From: Xanthomonas campestris pv. phormiicola
GTDB lineage: Bacteria > Pseudomonadota > Gammaproteobacteria > Xanthomonadales > Xanthomonadaceae
Direction: 5' to 3'
DNA length: 64,000 nt
NCBI GenBank assembly: GCA_025666215.1
Contig: CP102593.1
Coordinates: forward strand, 4,911,001 to 4,975,000
Below the pieces are notes generated by a model. It saw only the letters and a list, made by a program, of their open reading frames with translations, made no database searches and had not been told where the DNA came from. The position numbers were made by a program, and so were the translations under genes. Position 1 is the first letter of the stretch. Each line of letters starts with the position of its first letter. This document shows, one piece after another, positions 9,225 to 17,937 of the stretch.

Positions 9225-9590
9225 TCAAAGACTGGCGTGCTCGAGGATTTCCTGGCCCATCAGCACGCAGTCACCGTCTCGCATCGGGTAGTAGAGCAGG
9301 CGCATGCGGTACTCGCCCTTGTAGATGGATCCCCACACCTGCAGCACCTCGAAGCGCTGCCTGGGGTTGGCCGGATTGACGATGGACGGCAGCCGTTCGA
9401 CTTCGTCGCCGACTTCGGCGCGCTCGTCGTTGCCGGAGTGGAAGGCGAGCAGCTTGGCGGCCTGCTTCAGCGCCTCCGCAGCGCATTGCGGCGCGGCCGG
9501 CTTGGCCGCGGGCGCCGCGAAACACGGAGCGCACGCCAGCAATGCGATCACAGCAATCACCACGCGCGAGGGGAACAGACGCATGCTCAT
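9225..9590 (-). CDS. Small exported protein of unknown function within the trp operon
   Basis: The 121-residue product has a clear signal peptide ([21 protein letters not shown]) and then a compact domain with two Cys residues (PQCAAEAL and DGDCVLMGQ) that could form a disulfide. The phrase [25 protein letters not shown] suggests a small beta-rich periplasmic domain. I do not recognise a named family. It overlaps trpG by four bases (ATGA) and precedes trpD by 16, so it is translated from the trp transcript; its function is unknown. Confidence 0.75.
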   Translation of the reverse strand: MSMRLFPSRVVIAVIALLACAPCFAAPAAKPAAPQCAAEALKQAAKLLAFHSGNDERAEVGDEVERLPSIVNPANPRQRFEVLQVWGSIYKGEYRMRLLYYPMRDGDCVLMGQEILEHASL

Positions 9591-10165
9591 CGCTCCAGGA
9601 AGTTCTTCAGCAGCGCGTGGCCGTGCTCGGTGAGGATGGACTCGGGATGGAACTGCACGCCCTCCACCGGAAACTCGCGGTGGCGCAGGCCCATGATCTC
9701 CTCGATGCTGCCGTCCTCGTGCTCGGTCCAGGCGGTGACCTCCAGACAGTCCGGCAGCGTGGTCTTCTCCACCACCAGCGAGTGGTAGCGGGTAGCCTCG
9801 TAGCGGTCCGGCAATCCGGCGAACACGCCGCGGCCCTCGTGGCGGATGCGCGAGGTCTTGCCATGCATGATGGTGCCGGCGCGCACCACCTGGCCGCCGT
9901 AGGCCTGGCCGATGCTCTGGTGGCCCAGGCATACGCCGAGGATCGGCGTGCGCTGGCCGAGCCGTTCGATCAGCTGCAGCGACACGCCGGCCTCGTTCGG
10001 CGTGCACGGGCCGGGCGAGATCACGATGCGCTGCGGCGCCAGGCGCTCGATCTCGTCCACGCTGAGCGCGTCGTTGCGCACCACCTTGACCTCGGCGCCG
10101 AGCGCCTGCAGGTACTGCACGAGGTTGTAGGTGAAGCTGTCGTAGTTGTCGAGCATCAGCAGCAT
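9587..10165 (-). CDS. trpG: Anthranilate synthase component II (glutamine amidotransferase)
   Basis: This is a class I glutamine amidotransferase that supplies ammonia to TrpE. The 192-residue protein has the catalytic triad: Cys in [15 protein letters not shown], and His and Glu in [32 protein letters not shown] is the typical start. In Xanthomonas and many other bacteria the same protein can also serve para-aminobenzoate synthesis, since no separate pabA is seen here. It lies 10 bases after the SIMPL gene. Confidence 0.96.
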   Translation of the reverse strand: MLLMLDNYDSFTYNLVQYLQALGAEVKVVRNDALSVDEIERLAPQRIVISPGPCTPNEAGVSLQLIERLGQRTPILGVCLGHQSIGQAYGGQVVRAGTIMHGKTSRIRHEGRGVFAGLPDRYEATRYHSLVVEKTTLPDCLEVTAWTEHEDGSIEEIMGLRHREFPVEGVQFHPESILTEHGHALLKNFLER

Positions 10166-10175
10166 GGCGAGGGAC

Positions 10176-10952
10176 TCATTGCGCGATCAGGAAGACCGCA
10201 TAGACGTTTTCGGAAAGGGTGAGGCTGCCGGCTTCGAGGGATTCGGCCACGCCATCGGCGGCACGAGGTTCTGCGAAATCCAATCGCGGCCCAGCCGGCG
10301 CACTCGCTACCTGCAGGGCGACCCGCTCTGTCGGCCAGCGGCCGGCCTGGATACCGTAGGCGAAGTTCGGCGCAACCTCAGAGATGGTGTACAGGCTGCC
10401 CAGGCGTACGCCGTAAGCCTTGGCCAGTGCCTGCGCCGAGGTGCGGGTCTGCTCGGCCGCCTGGCGCTTGAGCTCGGCGCGCAACGCAGTCTCACCGCTG
10501 TAGTGCGGTGCGATGCCGGACACCTGCAGTTCTTCACTGGTGCTGAGCTTGCCTAGCAAGCCGCGTACGTCATCCAGCGAACCGAAGTCGGCGGACAAGG
10601 TCCGCTGCACCCGGGTCCCTTCGAAGACTTGCCTGTTGTCTTCGTAGCGCCGCTCTGGCTGGATCGACAGCGTGGTCGCCTGCACGCTGTCGGCAAGCGC
10701 ATGCTGCTGCTTGAATGCAGCCAGTACGTTCGCCGCATTGGCCTGCACGCGCTTGCGCGCCGCACCCGGGTCGGCATCCACTGCGCTCAGCGTGATCTTG
10801 ACCCCGAAGCGATCCGGCACCACCTCGCGCTGCGCCTCGCCCTTGACCAGCAGGTGCGGCTGCGACGGCAGGCTGTTGACCTGCGCGCTGGCGAATGACG
10901 GCAGCGCCAGCAGCGCGGCGATGACCCAGCGACCGAGCGTATTCGTCTTCAT
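10176..10952 (-). CDS. Periplasmic SIMPL (DUF541) domain protein
   Basis: The 258-residue protein has a signal peptide ([20 protein letters not shown]) and one SIMPL domain, recognisable by [20 protein letters not shown] at the start, the repeated [15 protein letters not shown] helix, and [14 protein letters not shown] late in the domain. SIMPL proteins are exported and oligomeric, of uncertain function, and have been linked to oxidative stress. An AGGAGAGG ribosome binding site supports the start. It is positioned between ltaE and trpG with gaps of 20 and 10 bases, so it belongs to the trp transcript. Confidence 0.85.
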   Translation of the reverse strand: MKTNTLGRWVIAALLALPSFASAQVNSLPSQPHLLVKGEAQREVVPDRFGVKITLSAVDADPGAARKRVQANAANVLAAFKQQHALADSVQATTLSIQPERRYEDNRQVFEGTRVQRTLSADFGSLDDVRGLLGKLSTSEELQVSGIAPHYSGETALRAELKRQAAEQTRTSAQALAKAYGVRLGSLYTISEVAPNFAYGIQAGRWPTERVALQVASAPAGPRLDFAEPRAADGVAESLEAGSLTLSENVYAVFLIAQ

Positions 10953-10972
10953 CTTCCTCTCCTTGGTGACTG

Positions 10973-12049
10973 TCAGCCGGCCGCGCGCTGCGCGCCGGGG
11001 TACGAAAGCGCGGCGAAATCGCGGCACAGCGCGTCGACCGCATCGGCCTGCGTGGCCCATGAGGTCACGAAACGGATCACCCAGCGGCCGTCGGCCAGCG
11101 CCTGCCAGCGCTCGAAGTCGTAGCGCTGCGCCAAGGCCTCGACGGCGTCGGCCGGCAGCGTCACGAACAGCTGGTTGGTCGGCGAATCCGACGCGAACTG
11201 CGCACCGGCCGCGGCCAGGCCCACGCGCAGGCACGCGGCCATGCGGTTGGCATGCGCGGCCAGTTCGTAGAACAGGCCGTCCTCGAACAGTGCGGCGAAC
11301 TGCGTGCCCAGCACCATGCCCTTGGCCAGCAGCGCGCCGCGCTGCTTGAGCAGGTAGCGGAAATCCGACTGCAATGCCGGATTGACGATCACCAGCGCCT
11401 CGCCGAGCAGCGCGCCGTTCTTGGTGCCGCCGATATAGAACGCATCGGTCAGCGCGGCGACATCGGCCAGGCTCAGGTCGTTGCCCTCGGCGGTCAATGC
11501 GCTGCCGATGCGCGCGCCGTCCAGGAACAGCCACAGCCCATGCGCGTCGCAGGCGTCGCGCAAGGCCTGCAGTTCATGCTTGCGATAGATGGTGCCGAGC
11601 TCGGTGGTGTTGGACACGTACACCAACCGCGGCTGCACCATGTGCTCGTTGCCGTGCTCGGCCAGCAGCGGCGCGATCAGCGCCGGGCTCAGCCGGCCAT
11701 CGGCCGTCTCCACGGTCAACACCTTGTGCCCGGTGGCCTCGATCGCGCCGGTCTCGTGCGTGGCGATATGCCCGCTGGCGGCGGCGATCACCGCCTGGTG
11801 CGGACGCAGAAAGGCGCCGATCGCGGCCAGGTTGGTCTGGGTGCCGCCGACCAGCAGGTGCACGTCGGCGTGCGCGCAGGCGATCTCGCCGCGGATCAGC
11901 TGCGCGGCGCGTTCGCTGTGCCGGTCCAGGCCGTAGCCGCCGTTCTGCTCGGCGCTGGCCGCGGCCAATGCGGCCAGCAGGCGCGGATGCGCGCCTTCGC
12001 TGTAGTCGTTGCGGAAGCTGATCCGCGGGCTCGGCGCGGACACGCTCAC
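10973..12049 (-). CDS. ltaE: Low-specificity threonine aldolase-type PLP enzyme
   Basis: This fold-type I PLP enzyme cleaves threonine/allo-threonine to glycine and acetaldehyde. In the 358-residue product the Schiff-base lysine lies in FYIGGTKNGALLGEA, DGARIGSAL carries the PLP-pyridine aspartate, and SFRNDYSEGAHPRLL is the family start. I place the start at GTG 12049, which overlaps the trpE stop as GTGA; the longer ORF upstream is trpE read in another frame. Its place between trpE and trpG is unusual. Glycine from this reaction could feed serine for tryptophan synthase, but that link is inference. Confidence 0.88.
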   Translation of the reverse strand: MSVSAPSPRISFRNDYSEGAHPRLLAALAAASAEQNGGYGLDRHSERAAQLIRGEIACAHADVHLLVGGTQTNLAAIGAFLRPHQAVIAAASGHIATHETGAIEATGHKVLTVETADGRLSPALIAPLLAEHGNEHMVQPRLVYVSNTTELGTIYRKHELQALRDACDAHGLWLFLDGARIGSALTAEGNDLSLADVAALTDAFYIGGTKNGALLGEALVIVNPALQSDFRYLLKQRGALLAKGMVLGTQFAALFEDGLFYELAAHANRMAACLRVGLAAAGAQFASDSPTNQLFVTLPADAVEALAQRYDFERWQALADGRWVIRFVTSWATQADAVDALCRDFAALSYPGAQRAAG

Positions 12050-13521
12050 AGCCCCTTCGCCGCCTCGGCCACCGCGCGGAACAGCGCGCGGCCCTTGTTC
12101 ATGGTCTCGTCCCATTCCTTCTGCGGATCGGAGTCGTAGACGATGCCGGCGCCGGCCTGCACGTGCAGGCGGCCGTGCTTGATCACCGCGGTGCGGATCG
12201 CGATGGCGGTATCGGCATCGCCGTGCCAGCCCAGATACCCGATGCTGCCGGCATAGACGTTGCGCTTGATCGGCTCCAGTTCGCGGATCACTTCCAGCGC
12301 GCGGATCTTCGGCGCGCCGCTGACGGTGCCGGCCGGGAACGTGGCGCGCAGCACGTCGGCATAGCTGAGCCCGGGCAGCAGCGTGCCGGTGACTTCGCTG
12401 ACGATGTGCATGACGTGGCTGTAGCGCTCGATCACGAAGCGTTCGCCGACCGCGACGGTGCCGGCCTGCGACACGCGGCCGGCGTCGTTGCGGCCCAGGT
12501 CGATCAGCATCAGGTGCTCGGCGCGCTCCTTCGGATCGGCCAGCAGCTCCGCTTCCAGCGCCAGGTCCTCTTCCACGGTCTTGCCGCGCGGACGGGTGCC
12601 GGCGATCGGGCGCACGGTGACCTGGCCGGCTTCCAGCCGCACCAGGATCTCCGGCGAGGAGCCGACCACCTGGGTGTCGCCGACGTCGAGGAAATACATG
12701 TACGGCGACGGATTCAACGCGCGCAGCGCGCGGTACACGTCCACCGGGCGCGCGCTGAACGGCACGCTCAGGCGCTGGCTCAGCACCACCTGGAAGATGT
12801 CGCCGGCGCGGATGTATTCCTTGGATTTTTCCACCGCGGCGATGAAGCCTTCGCGGGTGAAGCCGGACACGAAGTCGCTTTCGTCGAGCACGTCGCGCGC
12901 CAGCGGCACCGGGTAGCCGGCGCCGGGCTGGCGCAGCGTGGCGGTCAGCGCGTCCAGCCGCGCCTGCGCCCGTTCCCAGGCGTCGGCCTCGCGCGGATCG
13001 GCGTGCACGATCAGGTACAGGCGGCCCTTGAGGTTGTCGAACACCGCGACCTCTTCGGACAGCATCAGCAGGATGTCGGGCGTGTCGAGCTCGTTGCGCT
13101 TGTCGCCGCTGGCCAGGCGCGGCTCGATGTAGCCGATGCATTCGAAGCCGAACCAGCCGACCAGGCCGCCGGTGAAGCCGGGCACGCCGTCGAGCCTGGG
13201 CACCGAATGCGCCGAGCGCAGCGCCTCGACCTCGGCGAACGGATCGGCGACCTCGCGGCGCTCGATCAGCTCGCCGTGATCGCGTACTTCCAGCGTATGC
13301 CCGCGGAACGTGTACACGCGGCGCACCGGCAGGCCGATGATCGAGTAGCGGCCGAAGCGTTCGCCGCCTTCGACCGATTCGAACAGGTAGGTATGCGGGG
13401 CGTCGGCGAGCTTGAGATAGACCGACAGCGGCGTGTCCAGGTCGGACAGCACTTCGCGGACGACGGGGATGCGGGTGTGACCTTCAGCGGCGTAGCGCTG
13501 GAACAGCTCGCGGGTGATCAA
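12046..13521 (-). CDS. trpE: Anthranilate synthase component I
   Basis: TrpE converts chorismate and ammonia to anthranilate. The 491-residue protein has the N-terminal regulatory domain (LKLADAPHTYLFESVEGGERFGRYS, with the serine-type tryptophan feedback site region) and the chorismate-binding domain: RPIAGTRPRGKT, DLGRNDAGRV, GAPKIRALEVI and QAGAGIVYDSDP. I choose TTG at 13521, because LITRELFQRY is the family N-terminus and a GGAAGGA site lies 8-9 bases upstream; an ATG at 13587 would add non-homologous sequence. It is the first gene of the locus and overlaps ltaE by four bases. Confidence 0.95.
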   Translation of the reverse strand: MITRELFQRYAAEGHTRIPVVREVLSDLDTPLSVYLKLADAPHTYLFESVEGGERFGRYSIIGLPVRRVYTFRGHTLEVRDHGELIERREVADPFAEVEALRSAHSVPRLDGVPGFTGGLVGWFGFECIGYIEPRLASGDKRNELDTPDILLMLSEEVAVFDNLKGRLYLIVHADPREADAWERAQARLDALTATLRQPGAGYPVPLARDVLDESDFVSGFTREGFIAAVEKSKEYIRAGDIFQVVLSQRLSVPFSARPVDVYRALRALNPSPYMYFLDVGDTQVVGSSPEILVRLEAGQVTVRPIAGTRPRGKTVEEDLALEAELLADPKERAEHLMLIDLGRNDAGRVSQAGTVAVGERFVIERYSHVMHIVSEVTGTLLPGLSYADVLRATFPAGTVSGAPKIRALEVIRELEPIKRNVYAGSIGYLGWHGDADTAIAIRTAVIKHGRLHVQAGAGIVYDSDPQKEWDETMNKGRALFRAVAEAAKGL

Positions 13522-13637
13522 GACGACTTTCCTTCCGGGACTCGGTGGCGGGGCGGACGACGGCTGCAGGCCACCATCGCCACGCACGGCGAGCGGAAGT
13601 GAGGGAACGCGGGGTCGTCAGGCTGGACACGGCGGCT

Positions 13638-13665
13638 ACTTTACCGCAACTGCGGCGACTGGCAA
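13638..13665 (-). promoter_or_regulatory. Candidate promoter of the trp operon
   Basis: On the minus strand TTGCCA (13660-13665) and TAAAGT (13638-13643) are separated by 16 bases, about 110 bases before the trpE start. The intervening leader has no short ORF with tandem Trp codons and no terminator hairpin with a T tract, so attenuation of the E. coli type is not supported. Confidence 0.4.
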
Positions 13666-13707
13666 CGGTTGCAGAAGGGACCATCTGCGCTGCGCTGCAT
13701 GGGCTGT

Positions 13708-13928
13708 TGCAGCCTGGAAGCGAAAGCACGGCCTGGGCTGGATGCAGTCGGGACTGAAGTCCCTCCCACAGTGCACCCAGCCGCCGCGCCGCAAGTCCCA
13801 TTGCGGGAGCGACTGCAGCCTGGAAGCGAATGCACTGCCTGGGCTGGATGCAGTCGGGACTGAAGTCCCTCCCACAGTGCGCCAGAACGCCGGTCGCGAG
13901 TCCTTGTGGGAGCGACTTCAGTCGCGAC
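13708..13928. repeat. REP/BIME-type palindrome cluster with a 67-bp direct repeat
   Basis: A 67-base unit occurs twice in the same orientation (13708-13774 and 13814-13880, a few mismatches), each ending in the palindrome GTCGGGACTGAAGTCCCTCCCACA. A copy of TGTGGGAGCGACTTCAGTCGCGAC in the opposite orientation follows (13905-13928), and a degenerate copy sits at 13803-13816. The cluster fills the gap between trpE and the lipid kinase gene; no gene is seen in it. Confidence 0.85.
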
Positions 13929-13963
13929 GCGGCAGCTCATCCAGGCCGGCGACCGGCGCGCCG

Positions 13964-14902
13964 CTATCCCGCCCGGCCGCGCAGCAACGCCGAATCCGCA
14001 GGCAGGTGCATGCGCAGGCGGCCGGCAACGCAATCGATGCGGAAGTGGCGCGAGGTTTCTGGTTCGCCGTCCAGGTTCAAGGTCAGCGGCATGGCCGCGT
14101 CGATGCGCACCCAGGGCAACTGCGCGCGTACCGCGACCCGCTCCAGCGCGGCCTGCTTGCCGGAGGTGACCAGGGTGCCCAGGGTCGCGGCGACTTCGCC
14201 GCTCATCTCCGGGACGATGGTCAGGTCGAGCAGGCCATCGTCGAGCAGCGCGTCCGGGCACAGCGCCTGGCCGCCGCCGGCCTGGCGTCCGTTGCCCAGG
14301 CCGAGCGCGATGAACTCGCCTTCCCAGGCGAACTCCGGCCCCTCGAACCGCGCCTGGATCGGATCGATCTGGCCCAGCCTGCCCATCCCGGTGATCAGGT
14401 AGGCCAGGCCGCCTAGCATCTTCTTCAGGCCCTCGTCGGTGTCCACCGTGACCTGGGTGCCGAAGCCGCCGCTGGCGACGTTGGCGCACCAGTGCGGCCC
14501 GTGCTCGGCCTCGATGCGCAGCAGGTCGATGGCCACGGCCGGCGCCTGCGCGACCAGTTCCAGTGCCGCCAGCGGGGTGTCGGGAATGCCGGCAGCGGTG
14601 GCGAAATCGTTGGCGGTGCCCAGCGGCACCAGGCCCAGCGCGGGCAGCGCCGCGGCGGCGGCGTGGTGGTGGGCCAGCGCACTGGCCACCTCGCTCAAGG
14701 TGCCGTCGCCGCCGGCGGCGACGATGCAGTCGGCGCCGTCGGCCACGGCCTCGGCCACGTAGCGTTCGGCGTCGCCCTCTTCCCAGGTCACCCTCACCTG
14801 CAATTGGATGCCGCGTTCGCGCAGCGCGGACACGGCCTCGCGCAGCGGCTCATCGCCCGCCGACTTGCCGTTGAGGATCAGACGCCAATGCGGTGCTGCC
14901 AT
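13964..14902 (-). CDS. YegS/DAGK-family lipid kinase
   Basis: The 312-residue protein is a diacylglycerol-kinase catalytic-domain protein. It shows the nucleotide-binding [15 protein letters not shown] motif, [15 protein letters not shown], and the C-terminal [13 protein letters not shown] and DGEP motifs typical of the YegS/BmrU group that phosphorylates diacylglycerol-like or phosphatidylglycerol lipids. The Met at 14902 gives the family start ([17 protein letters not shown]) and has GGGAAGG about 7 bases upstream; in-frame Met codons further up are rejected. It stands alone between repeat-rich and non-coding stretches. Confidence 0.88.
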   Translation of the reverse strand: MAAPHWRLILNGKSAGDEPLREAVSALRERGIQLQVRVTWEEGDAERYVAEAVADGADCIVAAGGDGTLSEVASALAHHHAAAAALPALGLVPLGTANDFATAAGIPDTPLAALELVAQAPAVAIDLLRIEAEHGPHWCANVASGGFGTQVTVDTDEGLKKMLGGLAYLITGMGRLGQIDPIQARFEGPEFAWEGEFIALGLGNGRQAGGGQALCPDALLDDGLLDLTIVPEMSGEVAATLGTLVTSGKQAALERVAVRAQLPWVRIDAAMPLTLNLDGEPETSRHFRIDCVAGRLRMHLPADSALLRGRAG

Positions 14903-15142
14903 GCGGACCTTCCCGAGCTCAGGCCTGCAGCCTAGCCGGCGGCGGATGCGGACATCGTGAATGCGCAGCGCCGGTGCCGCGAGCACTGCGCCCGGCACGC
15001 GGCAAGGCGCGCCGCACTCGGCACCAGCGCGCACGCATCCGCCTTTGGTGGAGCCCCGGCACGCAACCCGATGTTCGCCGCGGTGTCATATCCGCGTCAC
15101 CGATCGCCCGGAACATGGAAGACCATAGCAAGGACGATGGAT

Positions 15143-15206
15143 GGAGGCAGGATCAGCCTCCGATTTCTCCCAGGGGCCGCACTGGCGACAGTGCGGTTCT
15201 TTCTTT
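15143..15206 (+). ncRNA. Candidate small RNA 3' end: orphan plus-strand hairpin and intrinsic terminator
   Basis: In the 315-base gap between the lipid kinase and GNAT genes (both minus strand) the plus strand has a strong intrinsic terminator: stem CCGCACTG/CAGTGCGG (15177-15184, 15189-15196), GCGA tetraloop, then TTCTTTCTTT (15197-15206). Just upstream lies a second hairpin with stem GGAGGC/GCCTCC (15143-15161) and loop AGGATCA. No plus-strand gene precedes it within 300 bases, so a small RNA ending here is possible. Its 5' end and promoter are not identifiable. Confidence 0.35.
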
Positions 15207-15217
15207 GTGCGCGCCGC

Positions 15218-15700
15218 TCAGCCGGCCGCGAACCTGGCCAGGGCTTCGCCCTGCAGGCGATACACGGTCCACTCGTCCTGCGCCCGCGCGCCGGCGGCTT
15301 CGTAGAAGTCGATCGCCGGCTGGTTCCAGTCCAGCACCGACCATTCGAAGCGGCCGCAGCCCTCGGCCAGCGCCTGCCGGGCCAGGTGCCGCAGCAAGGC
15401 CTTGCCGGCGCCGCTGCCGCGGTGTTCCGGGTCCACGTACAGGTCTTCCAGGTACAGGCCGTTGCGGCCGAGCCAGGTCGAATAGTTGTAGAAGTACACC
15501 GCATAGCCGATCGGCTGCGCGTCGGCTTCGCAGATCAGCGCGTGCGCGGTGGCGCCGGGGCCGAACAGGCTGGCGCGCAGGCCGGCCTCGTCGGTCTGCA
15601 CCGCGTCCTCGGCACGCTCGTAGCGGGCCAGGTCGCGGATCAGGCGCAGGATCAGCGCCGCATCGTCGGCGGTGGCCGGGCGGATGTGCAGTGCGGCCAT
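15218..15700 (-). CDS. GNAT-family N-acetyltransferase
   Basis: The 160-residue protein has the GNAT fold markers: IRPATADDAALILRLIRDLA at the start, LYLEDLYVDPEHRGSGAGKALLRHLA with the acetyl-CoA pyrophosphate loop, and FEWSVLDWNQPAIDFYEAAGA. The whole pattern resembles the spermidine/spermine and thialysine acetyltransferase branch, so a polyamine or lysine-analogue substrate is a reasonable guess, but the substrate is not provable from sequence. It begins one base after the rpe stop, so the two are probably co-transcribed. Confidence 0.85.
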   Translation of the reverse strand: MAALHIRPATADDAALILRLIRDLARYERAEDAVQTDEAGLRASLFGPGATAHALICEADAQPIGYAVYFYNYSTWLGRNGLYLEDLYVDPEHRGSGAGKALLRHLARQALAEGCGRFEWSVLDWNQPAIDFYEAAGARAQDEWTVYRLQGEALARFAAG

Positions 15701-15701
15701 G

Positions 15702-16370
15702 TCAGCGCGCCGCCACCGCGGCGCGCATCTGCGCGATCACCGCGGCATAGTCCGGCGCATTGAAGATGGCCGAACCGGCGACGAAGGTATCGGCGCCGGC
15801 GGCGGCGATCGCGGCGATGTTGTCCGGCTTGACCCCGCCGTCGATCTCCAGCCGGATCGGCTTGCCGCTGGCGTCGATCTTGCTGCGGATCGCGCGCAGC
15901 TTGTCCAGCGCCGAGGGGATGAAGGCCTGCCCGCCGAAGCCCGGGTTGACCGACATCACCAGCACCAGGTCCAGGTCGTCGAGCACCCAATCGAGGATGT
16001 CCACCGGCGTGGCCGGATTGAGCACCAGGCCGGCCTTGCAGCCGTGCGACTTGATCAGCTGGATGCTGCGGTGCACGTGGCGGCTGGCCTCGGGATGGAA
16101 GCTGATCAGGCTGGCCCCGGCGTCGGCGAAATCCGGGATCAGCCGGTCCACCGGCTCGACCATCAGGTGCACGTCGATCGGCGCGGTGACGCCGTGCTTG
16201 CGCAGCGCCTGGCACACCATCGGGCCGATGGTCAGGTTGGGCACGTAATGGTTGTCCATCACGTCGAAATGGATCCAGTCGGCGCCGGCCTTGAGCACGG
16301 CATCCACTTCCTCGCCGAGGCGGGCGAAATCGGCGGACAGGATGGACGGGGAGATGATGCAGTCGGACAT
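15702..16370 (-). CDS. rpe: Ribulose-phosphate 3-epimerase
   Basis: Rpe interconverts ribulose-5-phosphate and xylulose-5-phosphate in the pentose phosphate pathway. The 222-residue TIM barrel contains the metal ligands in [13 protein letters not shown] and DVHLMVE, the catalytic-loop [13 protein letters not shown], and the phosphate-binding [11 protein letters not shown] and VAGSAIF motifs. The length is standard. The order J-domain gene, rpe, GNAT on one strand has short gaps (10 and 1 bases), suggesting an operon. Confidence 0.96.
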   Translation of the reverse strand: MSDCIISPSILSADFARLGEEVDAVLKAGADWIHFDVMDNHYVPNLTIGPMVCQALRKHGVTAPIDVHLMVEPVDRLIPDFADAGASLISFHPEASRHVHRSIQLIKSHGCKAGLVLNPATPVDILDWVLDDLDLVLVMSVNPGFGGQAFIPSALDKLRAIRSKIDASGKPIRLEIDGGVKPDNIAAIAAAGADTFVAGSAIFNAPDYAAVIAQMRAAVAAR

Positions 16371-16380
16371 GGCGAAGGTC

Positions 16381-16713
16381 TCAGCGCTTGCGCAGGGTGC
16401 GGATACGGTCGTAGGCGGTGTTGAGCTGGCTGGCCTTCTTCTCGGCCCGCGCGCGCAGTTCCGGACTGGCGCCGGCGACCTTGTCGGGGTGGTACTGGGA
16501 GATCAGCCGGCGGTAGGCCAGTTCGATCTCGGCGTCGGTGGCGTCGCGGCGCACGCCCAGCTCGCGGTAGGGGTCCTCGCGCTGGCCGAGCTTGAACCAG
16601 TCAGCATCGAAGGCGTGCCCGACCAGCAGCCCGAGCACCGCGCCGAACACCGGATTGGGCCGGAACAGCAGCGCCCCGGCGATGGCGCCGAGCAGTTTTC
16701 CGTACCAGTGCAT
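16381..16713 (-). CDS. Short membrane-anchored J-domain (DjlA-like) co-chaperone
   Basis: The 110-residue protein has an N-terminal Gly/Ala-rich hydrophobic segment ([13 protein letters not shown]...[13 protein letters not shown]) and a C-terminal J domain (residues 48-110) with the HPD motif in [11 protein letters not shown], which stimulates DnaK ATPase. The arrangement recalls DjlA but lacks the long TerB-like central region, so it is a truncated DjlA-like family member. It is followed by rpe after 10 bases. Confidence 0.82.
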   Translation of the reverse strand: MHWYGKLLGAIAGALLFRPNPVFGAVLGLLVGHAFDADWFKLGQREDPYRELGVRRDATDAEIELAYRRLISQYHPDKVAGASPELRARAEKKASQLNTAYDRIRTLRKR

Positions 16714-16856
16714 GGGCGAGGGCGGGCTCGGCGGACAAGGCCTCGCATTTTACGGCACAGCGGGGCTTTCCGGCCGTACACTACGCGGCCCGCTGTCGAG
16801 CCGCGGGCCCGCCGGGTCCCGGGACAGCCGCCATTGCGAAGTCCGTAGGAGTGCCT

Positions 16857-17783
16857 GTGTCCACCACGCTGTTGCAATCCGATCTGCCCGGCCTGCCGTT
16901 GCGTCACCGGGGCAAGGTCCGCGACGTATTCGATATCCCCCGCGAGCGCCTGCCTGCCGACGCCCCGCCCGGGGACTACCTGCTGATGGTCGCCACCGAC
17001 CGCCTGTCCGCCTTCGACGTGGTGCTGCCCGACCCGATTCCCGGCAAGGGCGAGATGCTGTGCCAGGTCTCCAACTTCTGGTTCAAGAAGACCGAGCACC
17101 TGATGCCCAACCACCTGACCGGCATCGACGTGGCCGCGGTGCTGCCCGCCGGCGTGGACGCGGCGCTGTACGCCCGGCGCGCGGTGGTGACCAAGAAGCT
17201 CAAGCCGGTGCCGGTGGAAGCGATCGCCCGCGGCTACCTGATCGGCAGCGGCTGGAAGGACTACCAGCGCACCGGCAAGGTCAGCGGCATCGAGCTGCCC
17301 GACGGCCTGCGCCAGGCCGAGAAGCTGGCCGAACCGATCTTCACCCCCTCGACCAAGGCCGCGGTCGGCGACCACGACGAGAACATCGACTTCGACGCGA
17401 TGGTCAAGACCGTCGGCGCCGAGCTGGCCGAGCGCGTGCGCGACGCCACCCTGCGCATCTACCGCTTCGCCGCCGACTTCGCCGCCGAGCGCGGCATCCT
17501 GCTGGCCGACACCAAGTTCGAGTTCGGCACCGACGCCGACGGCCGCCTGTACATCATGGACGAGATGCTGACCCCGGATTCCTCGCGCTACTGGCCGGCC
17601 GACCAATACGAAGTGGGCACCAGCCCGCCCAGCTACGACAAGCAGTTCGTGCGCGACTATCTGGAGACGCTGGACTGGGGCAAGACCGCGCCCGGCCCGC
17701 GCCTGCCGCAGGACGTGATCGACCGCACCCGCGCCAAGTACGCCGAGGCGCTGCAGCGGCTGGCGGGGATTTCGATCGACTGA
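16857..17783 (+). CDS. purC: Phosphoribosylaminoimidazole-succinocarboxamide synthase
   Basis: PurC joins aspartate to carboxyaminoimidazole ribotide in purine synthesis. The product (308 residues) is of the longer, yeast Ade1-like type, with GKVRDVF near the start, [37 protein letters not shown], and [13 protein letters not shown]. Two GTG codons are possible (16851 and 16857); I take 16857, because AGGAG overlaps the first one and is correctly spaced for the second, giving [20 protein letters not shown]. It is divergent from the J-domain gene. Confidence 0.95.
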   Translation: MSTTLLQSDLPGLPLRHRGKVRDVFDIPRERLPADAPPGDYLLMVATDRLSAFDVVLPDPIPGKGEMLCQVSNFWFKKTEHLMPNHLTGIDVAAVLPAGVDAALYARRAVVTKKLKPVPVEAIARGYLIGSGWKDYQRTGKVSGIELPDGLRQAEKLAEPIFTPSTKAAVGDHDENIDFDAMVKTVGAELAERVRDATLRIYRFAADFAAERGILLADTKFEFGTDADGRLYIMDEMLTPDSSRYWPADQYEVGTSPPSYDKQFVRDYLETLDWGKTAPGPRLPQDVIDRTRAKYAEALQRLAGISID

Positions 17784-17937
17784 CCGATCCCTGCCGCGAT
17801 GGGAACTGGCGTGCGCGCCAGGTCCTGCCGCGCATCGCGTGCAGCGACGCGCCTGGACAAGCGCGGCGTGCACTTCGCCGCCAGCGAGGGCGACAACCAC
17901 GGCACACATTCCGCCGCTGCGCAGCAGCGGCGATCGC

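Noticed and set aside
10973..13141. Possible single 722-residue protein joining a trpE-region sequence to threonine aldolase
   Set aside because: Only the C-terminal part is aldolase; the N-terminal part is an off-frame reading of trpE, and a GTG overlapping the trpE stop gives the correct aldolase start.
13522..13585. Small upstream ORF (MVACSRRPPRHRV...) ending over the trpE TTG start, as a possible trp leader peptide
   Set aside because: It has no Trp codons and no associated attenuator hairpins.
15177..15206. Hairpin as terminator of the GNAT gene
   Set aside because: On the minus strand the stem is followed by CCCCTGGG, not a T tract; the T tract is on the plus strand.
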